Shown: positions 1 through 10,864 of the stretch, in pieces | Numbering within the stretch: the first letter of the stretch is position 1 | Layout: each line of letters begins with the position of its first letter | Source of the DNA: Alopecurus myosuroides | Taxonomy: Eukaryota; Streptophyta; Magnoliopsida; Poales; Poaceae | NCBI GenBank assembly: GCA_028641055.1 | Contig: CM054062.1 | Span: forward strand, 237,038,376 to 237,102,375 | Direction of reading: 5' to 3' | Length of the DNA: 64,000 bases | Translations under genes and position numbers: made by a program | Notes under the pieces: generated by a model | Told to the model about the DNA's origin: nothing | The model's input: only the letters and a program-made list of their open reading frames with translations | Databases searched by the model: none

Positions 1-672
1 ATTCTCTATTTACGTCCTCATGAGCAAAAACAGGAACATAAAACAGGAGTAATTTTGAAGGTTTTGAAGGTAACACATGAGCAATTTACTTTGGAATGGC
101 AGTTAAATACCACATGTAGGTAGGTATGGTGGACACAATGGGTAAAACTTTGGTTTAAGGGAGTTCGGATGCACAAGTAGAGCTCATACTCAGTACAGGT
201 GGAGGCTAGCAATAGACTGGGAGCGACAAATCAAGAGAGGAAAAGAGCCATAATCATGGATAGCGACATAAGCATCATTAATTAAAACATAAGTAGTATC
301 ACAAGTTCAAAAACTAAGTGGTCATGGAGGCTTTTCGTGACTGGTTTGTAGTCATAAACATGGTGTGAGCATGCGCCAAGTCAACCAAATAAAACATTCG
401 AAAGAGAATACCATATATTGATGCTTTACTATGACAAGACCAACTCATGAATCTTTCAATACATATTAAACACTCTCAGCTATCTGAGGCTAATCATGCT
501 ACTCAATAACCACAAGGATTTAAAACTAAAATAACATTTAGCATGGCATGAAAAAGTCCTAGCCACAGTATATACAAGCTTCTACTAGTACTGTTATAAA
601 TTCTACTTCAAGCAACAGTTTTTTTGTTTCTCCCAACAAGCACCATACAAAACATGCTTTAACAAAAATAAT
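1..672. repeat. Copy 1 of a duplicated segment (partner 25092-25763)
   Basis: This non-coding stretch is repeated almost base for base at 25092-25763; the first visible difference is aaaacagg here against aaagcagg there. It is the 3' non-coding part of the minus-strand Athila-lineage element E2. After base 672 this copy continues into the rest of E2, whereas the partner jumps directly to a sequence equal to 20400 onward. The left end is cut by the window edge, so the true duplication may be longer. No open frame here looks coding. Confidence 0.9.
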
Positions 673-1759
673 CTTTATGATACAGCAAGAAAACATGATA
701 TTAATCAAATAATACTACTAAAACTAACAGCTCTAACAAGAGATGCATGCAAAACAGAAGCTAAATGAATGCAGCAGTCACACATAGACTAAGAATACAA
801 CGTATTCTCAAGAAAAAGCGGAGTGTGTCACTCTCCAATAAAAGAATGCTGGGGTCCAACCAAGATTATTATGAAAATAAAAACAAACTGAAAGCAAAAG
901 AAAAAACAAACTGAAAACAAAAATAAAAGATGCTCCAAGTAAAGCACATAAGATGCGACCGAATAAAAATATAGTTTCACTAGAAGTGACCTGATAATTT
1001 GTTGATGAAGAAGGGGATGCCTTGGGCATCCCCAAGCTTAGACGCTTGAGTCTTCTTGGAATTTTCTTGGATGTACCACCGAGGCATCCCCAATCTTAGT
1101 CTTTTCACTCTTCTTGGTCACATCATATCATCCTCTTCTCTTGACCCTTGAAAACTTCCTTCACATCAAAATTCACACAATCTTGATTAGCAACATTAGT
1201 GCAATTGAAATAATAAATCCACATGGTTCAGTTTCAACAAAAGTCTAACACTCAAAAACACATGAGATACTGTCACAACTTCTTTCAAAACTCTTTTTCT
1301 CAAAGGAACACCAAAAGAAAGAGATTAAGATGCAAATGCGATAAATGGCAGAAATCTGTCAAAAATAGGACAACAGGTAAAGATCGATTTTTTCAAAACT
1401 CTTATGTTGCTCAAATAAAAAAAGTGGTCTTCTAAGAAAAGTTGCGTATATAACTCAGGATTAATCACAAAAAAGCTCATGTCATTTTGAATTTTCTGTG
1501 ATGTTTAACGGAATTTACAGTGGACAGCAAAAATCTGTTTCCTGCGCAGAAATCCGCAATATAGGCTCAACTTTCCACTAGTGGCTTTACTTGGCTCAAC
1601 AAAAACTCAAAGAAAAGATACAGAAGGGTTGCTAAGGAAATAGACAAGACCCAGGTGAAAGCACACCAAATAAAACAAAAGAAAACAGAGAAATAAAACG
1701 GGTTGTTACCCAGCAGCGCTTTTCTTTAAAGCCTTTCAGCTAGGCACAGAAAAATCAAC
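673..1759. other. Non-coding 3' region of E2
   Basis: AT-rich sequence between the protease remnant and the duplicated end segment. I see no LTR, no RT or integrase motifs, and only short unrelated frames on either strand. It appears to be the long non-coding 3' part typical of pol-less Athila relatives. Confidence 0.5.
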
Positions 1760-2203
1760 TCAAGTGTTTTCAAGTGAAGAAGCATCAACATCAATAACAA
1801 TAACTCTCTTTTTTCTCCTCTTACCCTTCTTCTTGGGTTGGGGGAATGTGTGTTCACATGGTGTGAAGGTAAATTTTAATGTACCATTCCTCACATCTAT
1901 TGCTGCCCCCAGGAGTTTCAGCAAGGATCTTCCCAGCGTAATTCTTCCTTCTCCTACACATTCAATAACAAGATAATCATTGGATACGGTACTTCCCATG
2001 ATTTTTTTAAACACTCCCTCAGCTATCCCAATGGGATATAAAGTGGTGTTATTAATGAGAGGAATTTCTTCTCCTCCATCAGCTAGCCCCCAAAGATTCA
2101 AAGATTCATAAATCTCCTTAGGCATAAGACAAAATTCAGACATGATATCACAACGAGCATGAAAAGTTTCACCATTTATAACAACTTTAACCAAAGGGAT
2201 CAT
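1760..2203 (-). pseudogene. Gag-protease C-terminal remnant of Athila-type element E2
   Basis: The 147-residue frame resembles the retropepsin-like region and basic tail of plant Athila gag-pro proteins. The segment around HARCDIMSEFCLMPKEIY sits where a D-x-G-S active site is expected, but the glycine is replaced, so catalysis is doubtful. A GRITLGRSLLKLLGA segment corresponds to the second protease lobe, followed by a K/R-rich tail. The same frame is open upstream to about 2330 without a methionine. Beyond a stop, 2330-2500 encodes a further gag piece in shifted frames. The following 1.7 kb holds no RT or integrase. It is called a pseudogene because the N-terminal gag is missing. Confidence 0.6.
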
Positions 2204-2649
2204 ATTTTTTGAATCAAAATTTATTGGGACATGATCAAGATGTTCATGAATTTGGCTATATCCCTCTTTTAAAACAAAAATATGTGAATCAAGAGTATTT
2301 AATCTAGCATAAATGTCTGCAAAGGTTAATTAGAACTACTGGGTAAGCTGTAGGTTGCAATTAATTTTCTTATAGCATTGAAAGCTTGATCTCTGTCACA
2401 ATTAAGGAAATCACCTCCTACCACAGTATCCAAAGCATATCTATAACAAAGAACAAGACCAAAATAAAAGCTACGAAGGAACAGATTCAGAGTCACCTTA
2501 GGTTAACCTTTGCAATAAGAATAAAAAGCTCTAGACCAAGCTTCTTTGAAGTTTTCATCATTCCCTTATTTGAAAGAAAATATTGTTTCTTTTGGTGACA
2601 TAATGAAAGGAACAAAACTAGACACAAAAGCAAGCAAATAAATAACAAC

Positions 2650-2775
2650 TATGAAGTAAACTATTTTTTGTGTGTTTTTGGTATAGATAAATAAACTATT
2701 TTTTTGTGTTTTTGATATAGAGAAATAAAAACAAGACAAAAAATAAAAACAAGACAAAAAAAATAAAAACAAGAT
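2650..2775. repeat. Short imperfect tandem repeats in the E2 leader
   Basis: Two imperfect copies of a ~45-bp unit containing aactatttttttgtgttttt are followed by three copies of an ~18-bp A-rich unit (ataaaaacaagacaaaaa-like). They lie in the transcribed leader of the minus-strand element, just downstream of its primer site. Confidence 0.7.
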
Positions 2776-2815
2776 ATTGAGAGTGAGAGACTCCCCTTGC
2801 GAGAATACTTCCTTC

Positions 2816-2833
2816 TCCCCGGCAACGGCGCCA
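2816..2833 (-). promoter_or_regulatory. Primer binding site of E2 (tRNA-Asp type)
   Basis: The minus strand reads TGGCGCCGTTGCCGGGGA, complementary to the 3' end of plant tRNA-Asp and characteristic of Athila-lineage elements. It lies 11 bases inside the LTR end at 2845, which fixes the element's orientation as minus. Confidence 0.85.
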
Positions 2834-2844
2834 AAAAAAGTCCT

Positions 2845-4420
2845 TGATGGTGCAGGTCTTGCACTTGTTGGGATACCCCAAGAGGAGGGTGTGATGACCA
2901 CAACGGTAGGAAGTTCTCCCCTTAGTTCAGGACCAGGGTTATCAATCCAGTGGGAGAAAGAGAATCTTTGGAAGGTTGATGCCACTGACGGTGGTGCTGG
3001 CGCTTCACCGGTGTCAGGAACAACGTGGAGCCTGCACACAACACAACCAAAATACTTTGCCCCAACGGTACAGTGAGGTTGTCAATCTTATCGGTCTTGC
3101 TGAAAACAAAGATTATGTGTATAGTGTGGAAAAACAGTGTATGCTTGCAGAAAGTAAAGAAAGCAGGAAATTGTTGTGGTTTGTTTAACAGTGTGGAAAA
3201 TGGACCGGGGTTCGTAGTTTCACTAGTGGTGTCTCTCCATAAAAGATAGCATGCTAGGTGAACAAATTACAGCTGGGCAATTAACAAATAAAGGTTGCAC
3301 CGTAGTGCACAATATAACATGAAGATTACTATGCTATTTAGTGCGGGCATTACAACAAGATAAATAGACCGACATTCATCTGCATCTATGACTAATAATC
3401 CACCCTCAGGTTATCATCTGAGCCCCCTCAGGTATTAAGTTGCAAGCAACAGATAATTGCATTAAACAAAGTGTGTTATGTAAGCAATGATTATGCACGC
3501 GGGCACTCTCACCGCTGTTTTCTCCCTAATGGCAACAGCACATCCTCCCCCTTCACGTTTCTGTCACTATAGCAAGGCAACAAGGAGGCATGAACCCACT
3601 ATCAAGAACAAATACTCCCTCTTGGAGTCACTAACAATTACTTGGCCAGAATAACCACTAGCAACGGAGAGCAGGCAAGATCACAAATAACATATGCAAA
3701 TAAAGACTATAATCAACTTGGCATAAGGTCAATATTCATCGGATCCCAGCAAACACATCACAGAGAATTACATAAGATCAATGACGATCATGATAGGCAG
3801 CTCACGAGATCTAAACATGGAGGCATATGAGGAGAAGGCAACCATCTAGCTACAGCTACGAACCCGTCGTCCAAGGATGAACTACTCACACATCACTCCA
3901 GAGGAAGGCGTGGTGATGAAGAGGCCTCCGGTGATGATCTCCTCTCCGGCAGGGTGCCGGAAACAGCTTCAGAACCCCCCTGATCTGGGCTTGATGGTGA
4001 CGATGGCTGCAGAAATTTTTCGGATTTAGATAAGGTGTTTAGGGTTTTCCATCTGGGGGCTTAAATAGGAGAAAGGGCGAAGGAAGTGGAGGCCGGGGGT
4101 TCCACACCCATAGCTGGCGCGGCCAGGGGGCGCGCCACCCTATGGTGTGGCCCCCTGGTGCCCCTCTTCGGTTCTTCTTCGGTCTTCTGGATGCTTCCGG
4201 GGAAAATAGGACTTCCGGGCTTTGAATTTTCCAGTTCTAAGAATATTTCCAGAACAACTTTTCTGAAACAAAAAAACAGCAGAAAACAGGGAACTGGCTC
4301 TGTGGGATCTTGTTAATAGGTTAGTCCGGAAAACGTATAAAAATGATATAAAGAAGGGAGAAAGCATGTAGCAATTGGCATAATGTGATCATGGAGCCTC
4401 AGAAATTAGGGATACGTTTA
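2845..4420 (-). repeat. LTR of E2 (main part; last 10 bp at 19975-19984)
   Basis: The LTR starts TGATGGTGCAGG next to the primer site. Its far end is ...gatacgttta, continued as tgacgtatca at 19975-19984 after the MITE insertion, so the full LTR is about 1586 bp with TG...CA ends. On the minus strand a TATA-like TATTTAAG lies near 4060-4068. A partial copy lies in opposite orientation at 19985-20353. Confidence 0.8.
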
Positions 4421-4965
4421 GAGGAAATTGCACATAACACCAACTATTGGGGCTTTTGTTGCACCAAACCACAAACCTGTGACGCCCCGAGATCGGGCAC
4501 TATGCAGATTTCAGCATTCCCGCCAAAATCCACATAATAACCGATTCCAGGTTGCCACTTGTGATAACATTACAACAGTTCACGAATAATCCACAACAAC
4601 AACAGAAAATAGATTTACAAGATGACTCAAACGAGTCAGGGATACAACTGATACAATACAAAGATCCAAATAACAGCGGAAGAAACAACATATCGTCCGG
4701 CTACGGACAAGATCCAAATTGGACTAAGAGTCCTGAAGATAACCGAGAGCGTCCAATCCCTGCCCAGGCCAAGCCGGAGGGATTCCCAAGCTAACGTCGT
4801 CAGACTTCAAACCTGTTGACTGCAATATTGAATATGCAGCCACGAAAAAGATTCGTGGGTCAGTACGGTTAAGTACTGGCAAGTGGATAACCCATACTCA
4901 CAAGATACCGGCGTAACCAGTCATCACAAGATACAAATACTTTGGGATCAACGGAAAGTAAGGGG

Positions 4966-5442
4966 TGTCGTGGGATAATCACGGCAGATGTTACCAGGGG
5001 TAACTGATCTTGGGGCAAGTCGACACAGGCGTTCGGGAGAGGGTTTAGCTCAAAGGAAGACATGATACAACTTGATCTGACAGCCGGCAATCGAAGTCGC
5101 CGGTTCTCTATTCTCGATACAATAACTCGATTAGGGTTTACACTGGATACTCGATACCACCCGATATTGTTAGGGTTCTTAGATCTCTCTCTCAAACTAT
5201 ACCCGGGGGTCGGTTTATATAACACCCGTACCCCCTAGCTTTTTCTACAAGGCACACCCGGGTCCTACCCAGACACGGCGTGCTAACTCTAACTTTCCTT
5301 TACACCATCCCTAATCCGGATCACTAGGCCCACGAACTTGGGCCTCCACAAACATCTTTATCATTAATCGGATCCTGCACACCATCCTTTGGGCCGGGTT
5401 ACTTCCCGGAGCCTGGCATACCGGGTTAGTATCCCCCCATCA
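4966..5442 (-). repeat. 3' LTR of the Tat element
   Basis: 477 bp, TGTCGTGGG...CCCCCATCA on the plus strand, identical in length to the other LTR. TATATAAA is at 5214-5221 on the minus strand. The sequence next to it inside the element (minus strand ...TCTGGGGACTAC) is where a polypurine tract is expected, although it is only partly purine-rich. Confidence 0.93.
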
Positions 5443-5819
5443 GTAGTCCCCAGAATAGCTTGGGCTTCACGGATCTCCTTGAAGCGCTTGCTATTCCCTG
5501 CAAAGATACCGATCATGCGGGCGTACGAAAACTGAGTTAAGATATCGTGATATTCAGCTAGGCCTCACTCCATGGTGGCCATACAATAACCCGGACCTTT
5601 CCTCCATATACTTGGGTCCAAATTCCTAAATCCAAACCACAATAAGAAATGACAAGATCTCATGCTTGATAACCAGTCCTGTCATTACGGACGAACCCCT
5701 TCCTCCCTCTGTCACGATGCCTTGCCCAACACTTGACGCACATCTTGCGAAATCTTCGTGGATAACCATTACTCCGCGATTCCCGGCTCCTAGCCGTTAA
5801 GATAAGCTCTCCCTTGCCT

Positions 5820-6556
5820 TATAAATAGCGCTTAGAGGGTAACCCTAAGCCCATCACCACGCCACAACTTCTCCTCTCCCTCATTGCTCCTAACACCTTC
5901 GCAGCACCATCGTGAAGAACTCGCGCCTGTTACTGACGCAAGATTAACAGCGGCCGCGCCCGCCCTTAAATCGCCTCGCGCCGCCGTCAAGCGCCACCTT
6001 TGTACCTCCATTCCTCCCATCCGAGCCGCACCGCTCGTCGCCATCACATTAAGCCCCAATCTTCTCGGTAAGCTCTTCGCAATCAATTAATTCAGCCCCG
6101 CAGATTTTAATCCATCCAAGGTCAGATCTAGGTCATCCCGCGAATTACTTGTCCGATTGCACCAGATTAGATCGATTCAATGCTCGCCAACCCCTTTAAT
6201 TGCCTGCCTGATAGTCACAAATGATCTTCCAACCATCACTGATCACCAATTTTACTTAAAAGCCATCCGCGAACCTCTCCATCTAGATCCGTTCCTCCGC
6301 TGTTTTCCGCTTATTGCATTAACACCCGGAAAACCCTCCTTTTCCAGCTATTTCATTTGCGGTATAAATATGGGCAACCATCCGTCATCCCCAAATACCT
6401 TTTCCTACGTAAGTGACCAACAATTTCCACAAGTGTGCTCAATACCCGGACAGTTCTCAACTTCGTACCCTCTTGATACCTTATACTCGGATATTTCAAC
6501 TTTCCCGGGTCTTATTTCATACATCTTTTTCTTTTTGTGTTTCGCAGGCTGACCCC
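5820..6556 (+). promoter_or_regulatory. Promoter, 5'UTR and 5'UTR intron of the antisense gene
   Basis: TATAAATA at 5820-5827 fits a plant TATA box. A GC-rich leader follows, then a predicted 5'UTR intron with donor gtaagctc at 6068 and acceptor tttcgcag ending at 6547, leaving only ten bases before the ATG at 6557. A TATA box and an intron on this strand suggest the antisense gene is transcribed from its own internal promoter. The transcription start and the intron are predictions from sequence only. The stretch 5443-5819 upstream holds no gene that I can see. Confidence 0.55.
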
Positions 6557-9500
6557 ATGGCTCCCAAGCGACAAGGAAAACATCCGGCTCAAGCAAAGAC
6601 CACCCAAGCCATATCCGCCAATTGGGGGCGCTCCACAACCACTAAGGCCAAGTTGGACGAATTAACCGAGTTAGGCACCCTCCCCTCTCAGAAAGACATC
6701 CGCTGGAGGGTGCCAGGTAACGAAACTCATCCCACTCCCGCAGAAGACGAGGTAATCTTCTTTGTAGAGCACGTGACCCGAGGATTTCGCCCCCCGGGTC
6801 ACCCTTTCTTTAGGGAGGTCTTAGATCACTACGGACTCCGGGTGTTCGACATAGGGCCTAACTCTATGTTGAACATCACCCACTTCATAGTTCTATCTGA
6901 GTCGTATTTGTGCATGCCACCAAACCTGACTCTTTTCACTGAGTTATTCCAATGCAAACCGTGCCGCGAAAGCGGCGACGGGGCGCTTCTCACTTGCGGC
7001 GGGGTATCCATCCAACGCCGTAGGAATTCTTTAATGCCAACCCTCAACCTGCAATCCTGTGCCAAACATTGGCAGTTATCCTTTTTTTATTGTCGCGACA
7101 CCTCCCCCGACAGCAAAAAGAAGCTGCCGGGTTATTCAGAGACCCCCCTCGAACCTTCCGAGTCTTTCAGTGCCTTTGCACCAGACTCAGACAGGGAGGC
7201 AATCCTTCCTGCACTAGCCAAAATAGCCATCCTCTCGGCCCAAGGCCTCATAGGGCTCAATTTAATAAAGACATGGGTCGACTTCCGAATCCAACCTAAC
7301 TCCATTCGCACCAAATTGATGTGCGAGTATTCGGGACACACCACAGATGCACTCCGCTATTCCACCAAAAGCTTTGCGACCGGTGATACTATCAAGACCA
7401 TCAAGAGCTTCTCAACAGAAAAACTGGAGGTGATAAAGGGCATCGCCGGGTTACCCCCGTTTACACGGGAAAACCCTGCCCCAGCGGTAATATCCGGCTC
7501 TCATAATTTGTTTCCGTATTTCAACTCGATACTGCTTCGAAGCCTTTAATCTTATCCTTTTACCTCAGGCTGATGACCCCTTCTGGAGAGTTGAACCACT
7601 CCCCCCCTCCAGAGACCCGGAAGAGGAGGACGAGGCGACTGACGACAGCGAAGGTACTCACCCAGGATCTGCATACTTTTGCTTGTATTACTTTCCTTTC
7701 GTCTGTCTTTTTCCCGATGAATACACATCTGGTTCACAGGGCTGGAGGACGAAGGTGGAAACAACGAGGATGACCCGGAGAAAACCGAGTCTGACCCAGA
7801 GGCAACAGCCGGGGCCAAGAGGAAAAGCAGGGGGACAGTATCCAAGGTTCCTTTTTCCTCACTATCTTCTGAATCTTACTCCTTTGACGCCATGCGAAGA
7901 CTTAACCATCAATTATCAAATTCGCCGTGCTTGAAGGAATCTTTCCCCGCCAAACGCAGGGTGACTCGGAGCTCCCCGGGTGAAGATCCCCTTAACCCGG
8001 GCATCTCCGCCCCTTTAGTCCCTCGTGGCAGTGCTCCTCCATCTCGTTCCTCCAACTCTCCTCAGCGCCACCCTTCTCCTAACCACCCGCGTGTCGGGAA
8101 ATTCCGGGTTCCATTAGTGGTTCCTGCGAATACCTCATCTACTTCAAGTGGCGAGCTCCCATCGGATTACACCGTAAATGCCGGGTAAGTTTTTGCCTTA
8201 CTATTTCTTTTTGCCTCTAGCGAACTTTCATCCGAGGCACCGTCATCGTTAGTAACTGCCTTTTTTCATCTTTCTTTCAGTGCTCAGGTCACCGTCAGTG
8301 ACCCGGAAAACACAGAAACGGGTAACCTCCAGGTGGAGAAGCCGACTGACGACGTAGACGCCGCAACTGGTGGTGATGCGGCCACTATCCGGAAACAAGG
8401 CCCTCTGAACAATCCGCTTTCCCAAACCGTCGGATCTCCTTCCTTATCGGAACCAGTAGACGAAGAAATAGAAATTCTAGATACGAAGATGAGCCCTCCC
8501 AACCCGGACACTCAGACTGTCCAGGTCTCCACTCCAAATGCAAAGAAAACCCCCCTGCCAGATGACCAAGCTGCCGGCTCTTCCCGGACTCATTCCGATG
8601 AGTTAACGTTTGCCCAGATGCTGGAAACCCTGCGCACCTTACGAGCCAGCGAAGAAAACATCCTGGGAGCCTTAATAACCAAACATGAGGTGAGTTGAAC
8701 TAATGTTGCTTGTACCTTTGTCCAGTCCCCAAGTTCCGAGTGAGTTCATTCATGACTTGCTCGGGACTTTATTATACCATTGACTGATAACCGTGCTCTT
8801 CTATCCGACTAACACTTTTTAACATCCATGCAGTCTTTCGTGACTCAATATGAGGAGAAACTTGCAGACGCCGCCAAGCTTATTGAAAAAGAGATATCTT
8901 TACGCGAAGCGGCTGAGACTGAAGCCAGAAGGAATAGGCAATTAATGAAGAAGTACCGAAGAAGGGCCCACCGAGCCGAAGACGACCTGACAAGCCTTTC
9001 TGTCGAAATTTCTGATACCTATCGTTCTTTGCTTGGTATGCTTCCTTCTCCGGGTTTATCCTTTTGACCAACAGCAAAAAATGCTTATCTTATATATTCA
9101 TTTTACTCCAGGCCCGGATGAAGCCATGCCGGATGAGGATGATATTGCCAAGCTGAAGACCATGAAGAATGTTATCCGGCAGCTGTGTGCCGGAACCAGA
9201 TGGATCTTGGAAGAGTTACGTTGGCCAGGTAGAGGACATGTTGACCTGAAGAGGATGCTGGACGCCTTTTCCACGATTCCTGAGTGGATTTGGCACTGGA
9301 AGCGTTCGTCCTGCCGGGTTGGGATGACCCGGGGGCTATCACTCGCCAAGGCTTACTTCCCCAAGCTCGATCTGGCAAAGCTCATGGGCGGCTTCCCCGA
9401 ATTCAAGCTTGATGGCTCAAAATTCTCGCGGGAGGATTTTCAGGCTGTGCAGAAAGAGGTCCGTCACCCGGCTAGCGTGATCGCTGATGAACTGGACGTC

Positions 9501-9761
9501 AATACTCTTGTCCCCGCTTATGATGCTGCTGGTGTGGCAATTAAGTCAGATCTTCCCGAACCATATGACATGATGGCTCGGTGGAAGGAGGAAGCTGCTG
9601 CAATAAGGGCGGAGGCTGCCAAGAAACAAGCTGAAGCCGGCTCTGCTCCCGCTGCCTCAACGTCAGTCGTTCCGCCCCCTGCAGGGGCTGGCGCCGCCGA
9701 TCCGGGTGTTGCTGCTACCACCAATGATGGCAAGGGTAAGGCCAAGATGGGCGCCGAGTGA
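6557..9761 (+). CDS. Antisense six-exon gene of the Tat element (putative gypsy-type transposon domain protein)
   Basis: Predicted coding exons are 6557-7486, 7569-7653, 7740-8184, 8281-8689, 8834-9035 and 9112-9761. All five introns are GT-AG and every junction keeps frame, giving 906 residues with no internal stop. Residues about 60-180 (for example GFRPPGHPFFREVLDHYGL) match the plant 'putative gypsy type transposon' family (Pfam PF04195, Transposase_28). Exons 2-4 are acidic, Ser/Pro-rich and probably disordered. Exon 5 is a charged probable coiled coil (residues about 624-690). Exon 6 is helical with an Ala/Pro-rich tail. The molecular role of this family is not known to me; despite the Pfam name I see no DDE transposase signature. 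It converges with pol across the spacer 9762-10864. Confidence 0.75.
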
Positions 9762-10864
9762 TATATGGTTTCCAATGCCTCTTCTTAAGCGTCAGTCGGT
9801 CGACATCTTTTTGGAACAGTCATTTTTAGGCGGTGCGTCTGTGCACCTTTGATATTTTTTCACCAATATTTTGTAATGCACACTAAGGCCTTGATATACT
9901 CGATGCCTGTTCCGACCTTTTTAAGTTTAAGCTCATCTGTTCTCGATATCTGGTTTTATTTATTGCTCCTTTTGTGAAAACTCAATTTCCGGGTCTCATG
10001 GGTATTGACAAGCGGATTTTGCTTCGAAGTCCCCAAGTCCCCAAGACTCGGATACTTGGATTTTTGCAACTATACAAGTAAGCCAGTTCTTTTCAAGATT
10101 CCAAGCTACCGGGCCCAGATTGCCGAGCCTAGGACACTTGATCTTGAAAAGGCAACGAAATGCTCATTGCTATTTTCACAAAGATCCATGAGTTGTTTCA
10201 CATCGGATTTGAAGTTATGCTTAATAGTCATTGAGTTTCCAGCTATTCAGCCTTGTACTCTGCATAACTTGTGGTTTAGATGACCCTTTTGACTGTCTTG
10301 TACTGTAAGCCGGCTTTCGCGTGGATACCATGTTGTTATATCAATACGAAGACGTAGCCAGCCAATCCCCGTCGGGTTTCATGACTAACTGCCATCGTAA
10401 GCGAACAAATCATGCCACTTTAATGCGAGTCACATCGAGCTTAAGTAAGAGTAGCCAAGAAATTTGGACTTCTTTGTCCGGTTATAAGATTGTAGCCGTA
10501 CTCGTTTGCGAGTAATCGGCCCTTATAACTCATAGGCATCATGGTCGGGTCTTTGAGTTTGTAACTGTGCTATTTAAGCGATCAGCCCCCAAGACCTAGA
10601 TATACGCATCGTACTGAGAATACATAACCTGATAACAACCATCTCTTTTCTTGATAACCATCTCTTTACTTGATATGAAAAACTGATAACAACCATCTCT
10701 TTTCTTGATAACCATCTCTTTACTTGATATGAAAAATGTAGGTCAGCAGGCCGCCTCATTAAAAACCCGTCCAGTCCCCAAAGGTGCCCTGGATAGGAAA
10801 AGAGTACGTCAGAAAACCTGCTGCCTATTACATCGTGCAATTCCACTTGCCAATATAGTCTTTA
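9762..10864. other. Spacer between antisense gene and pol in the Tat element
   Basis: About 1.1 kb without a convincing reading frame. It should contain the 3' ends of the two convergent transcripts. The only structure I can point to is a perfect 54-bp tandem duplication at 10629-10736. Confidence 0.6.
10629..10736. repeat. 54-bp perfect tandem duplication
   Basis: Two identical 54-bp units (10629-10682 and 10683-10736), each containing ctgataacaaccatctcttt. The unit itself contains a shorter repeated motif (ccatctcttt-n-cttgata). Two identical units suggest recent slippage, possibly during reverse transcription. Confidence 0.9.

Noticed and set aside
4869..5225. 118-codon frame in the Tat 3' LTR
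   Set aside because: It is the LTR copy of the first part of the pol frame. It contains the TATA box and leads nowhere.
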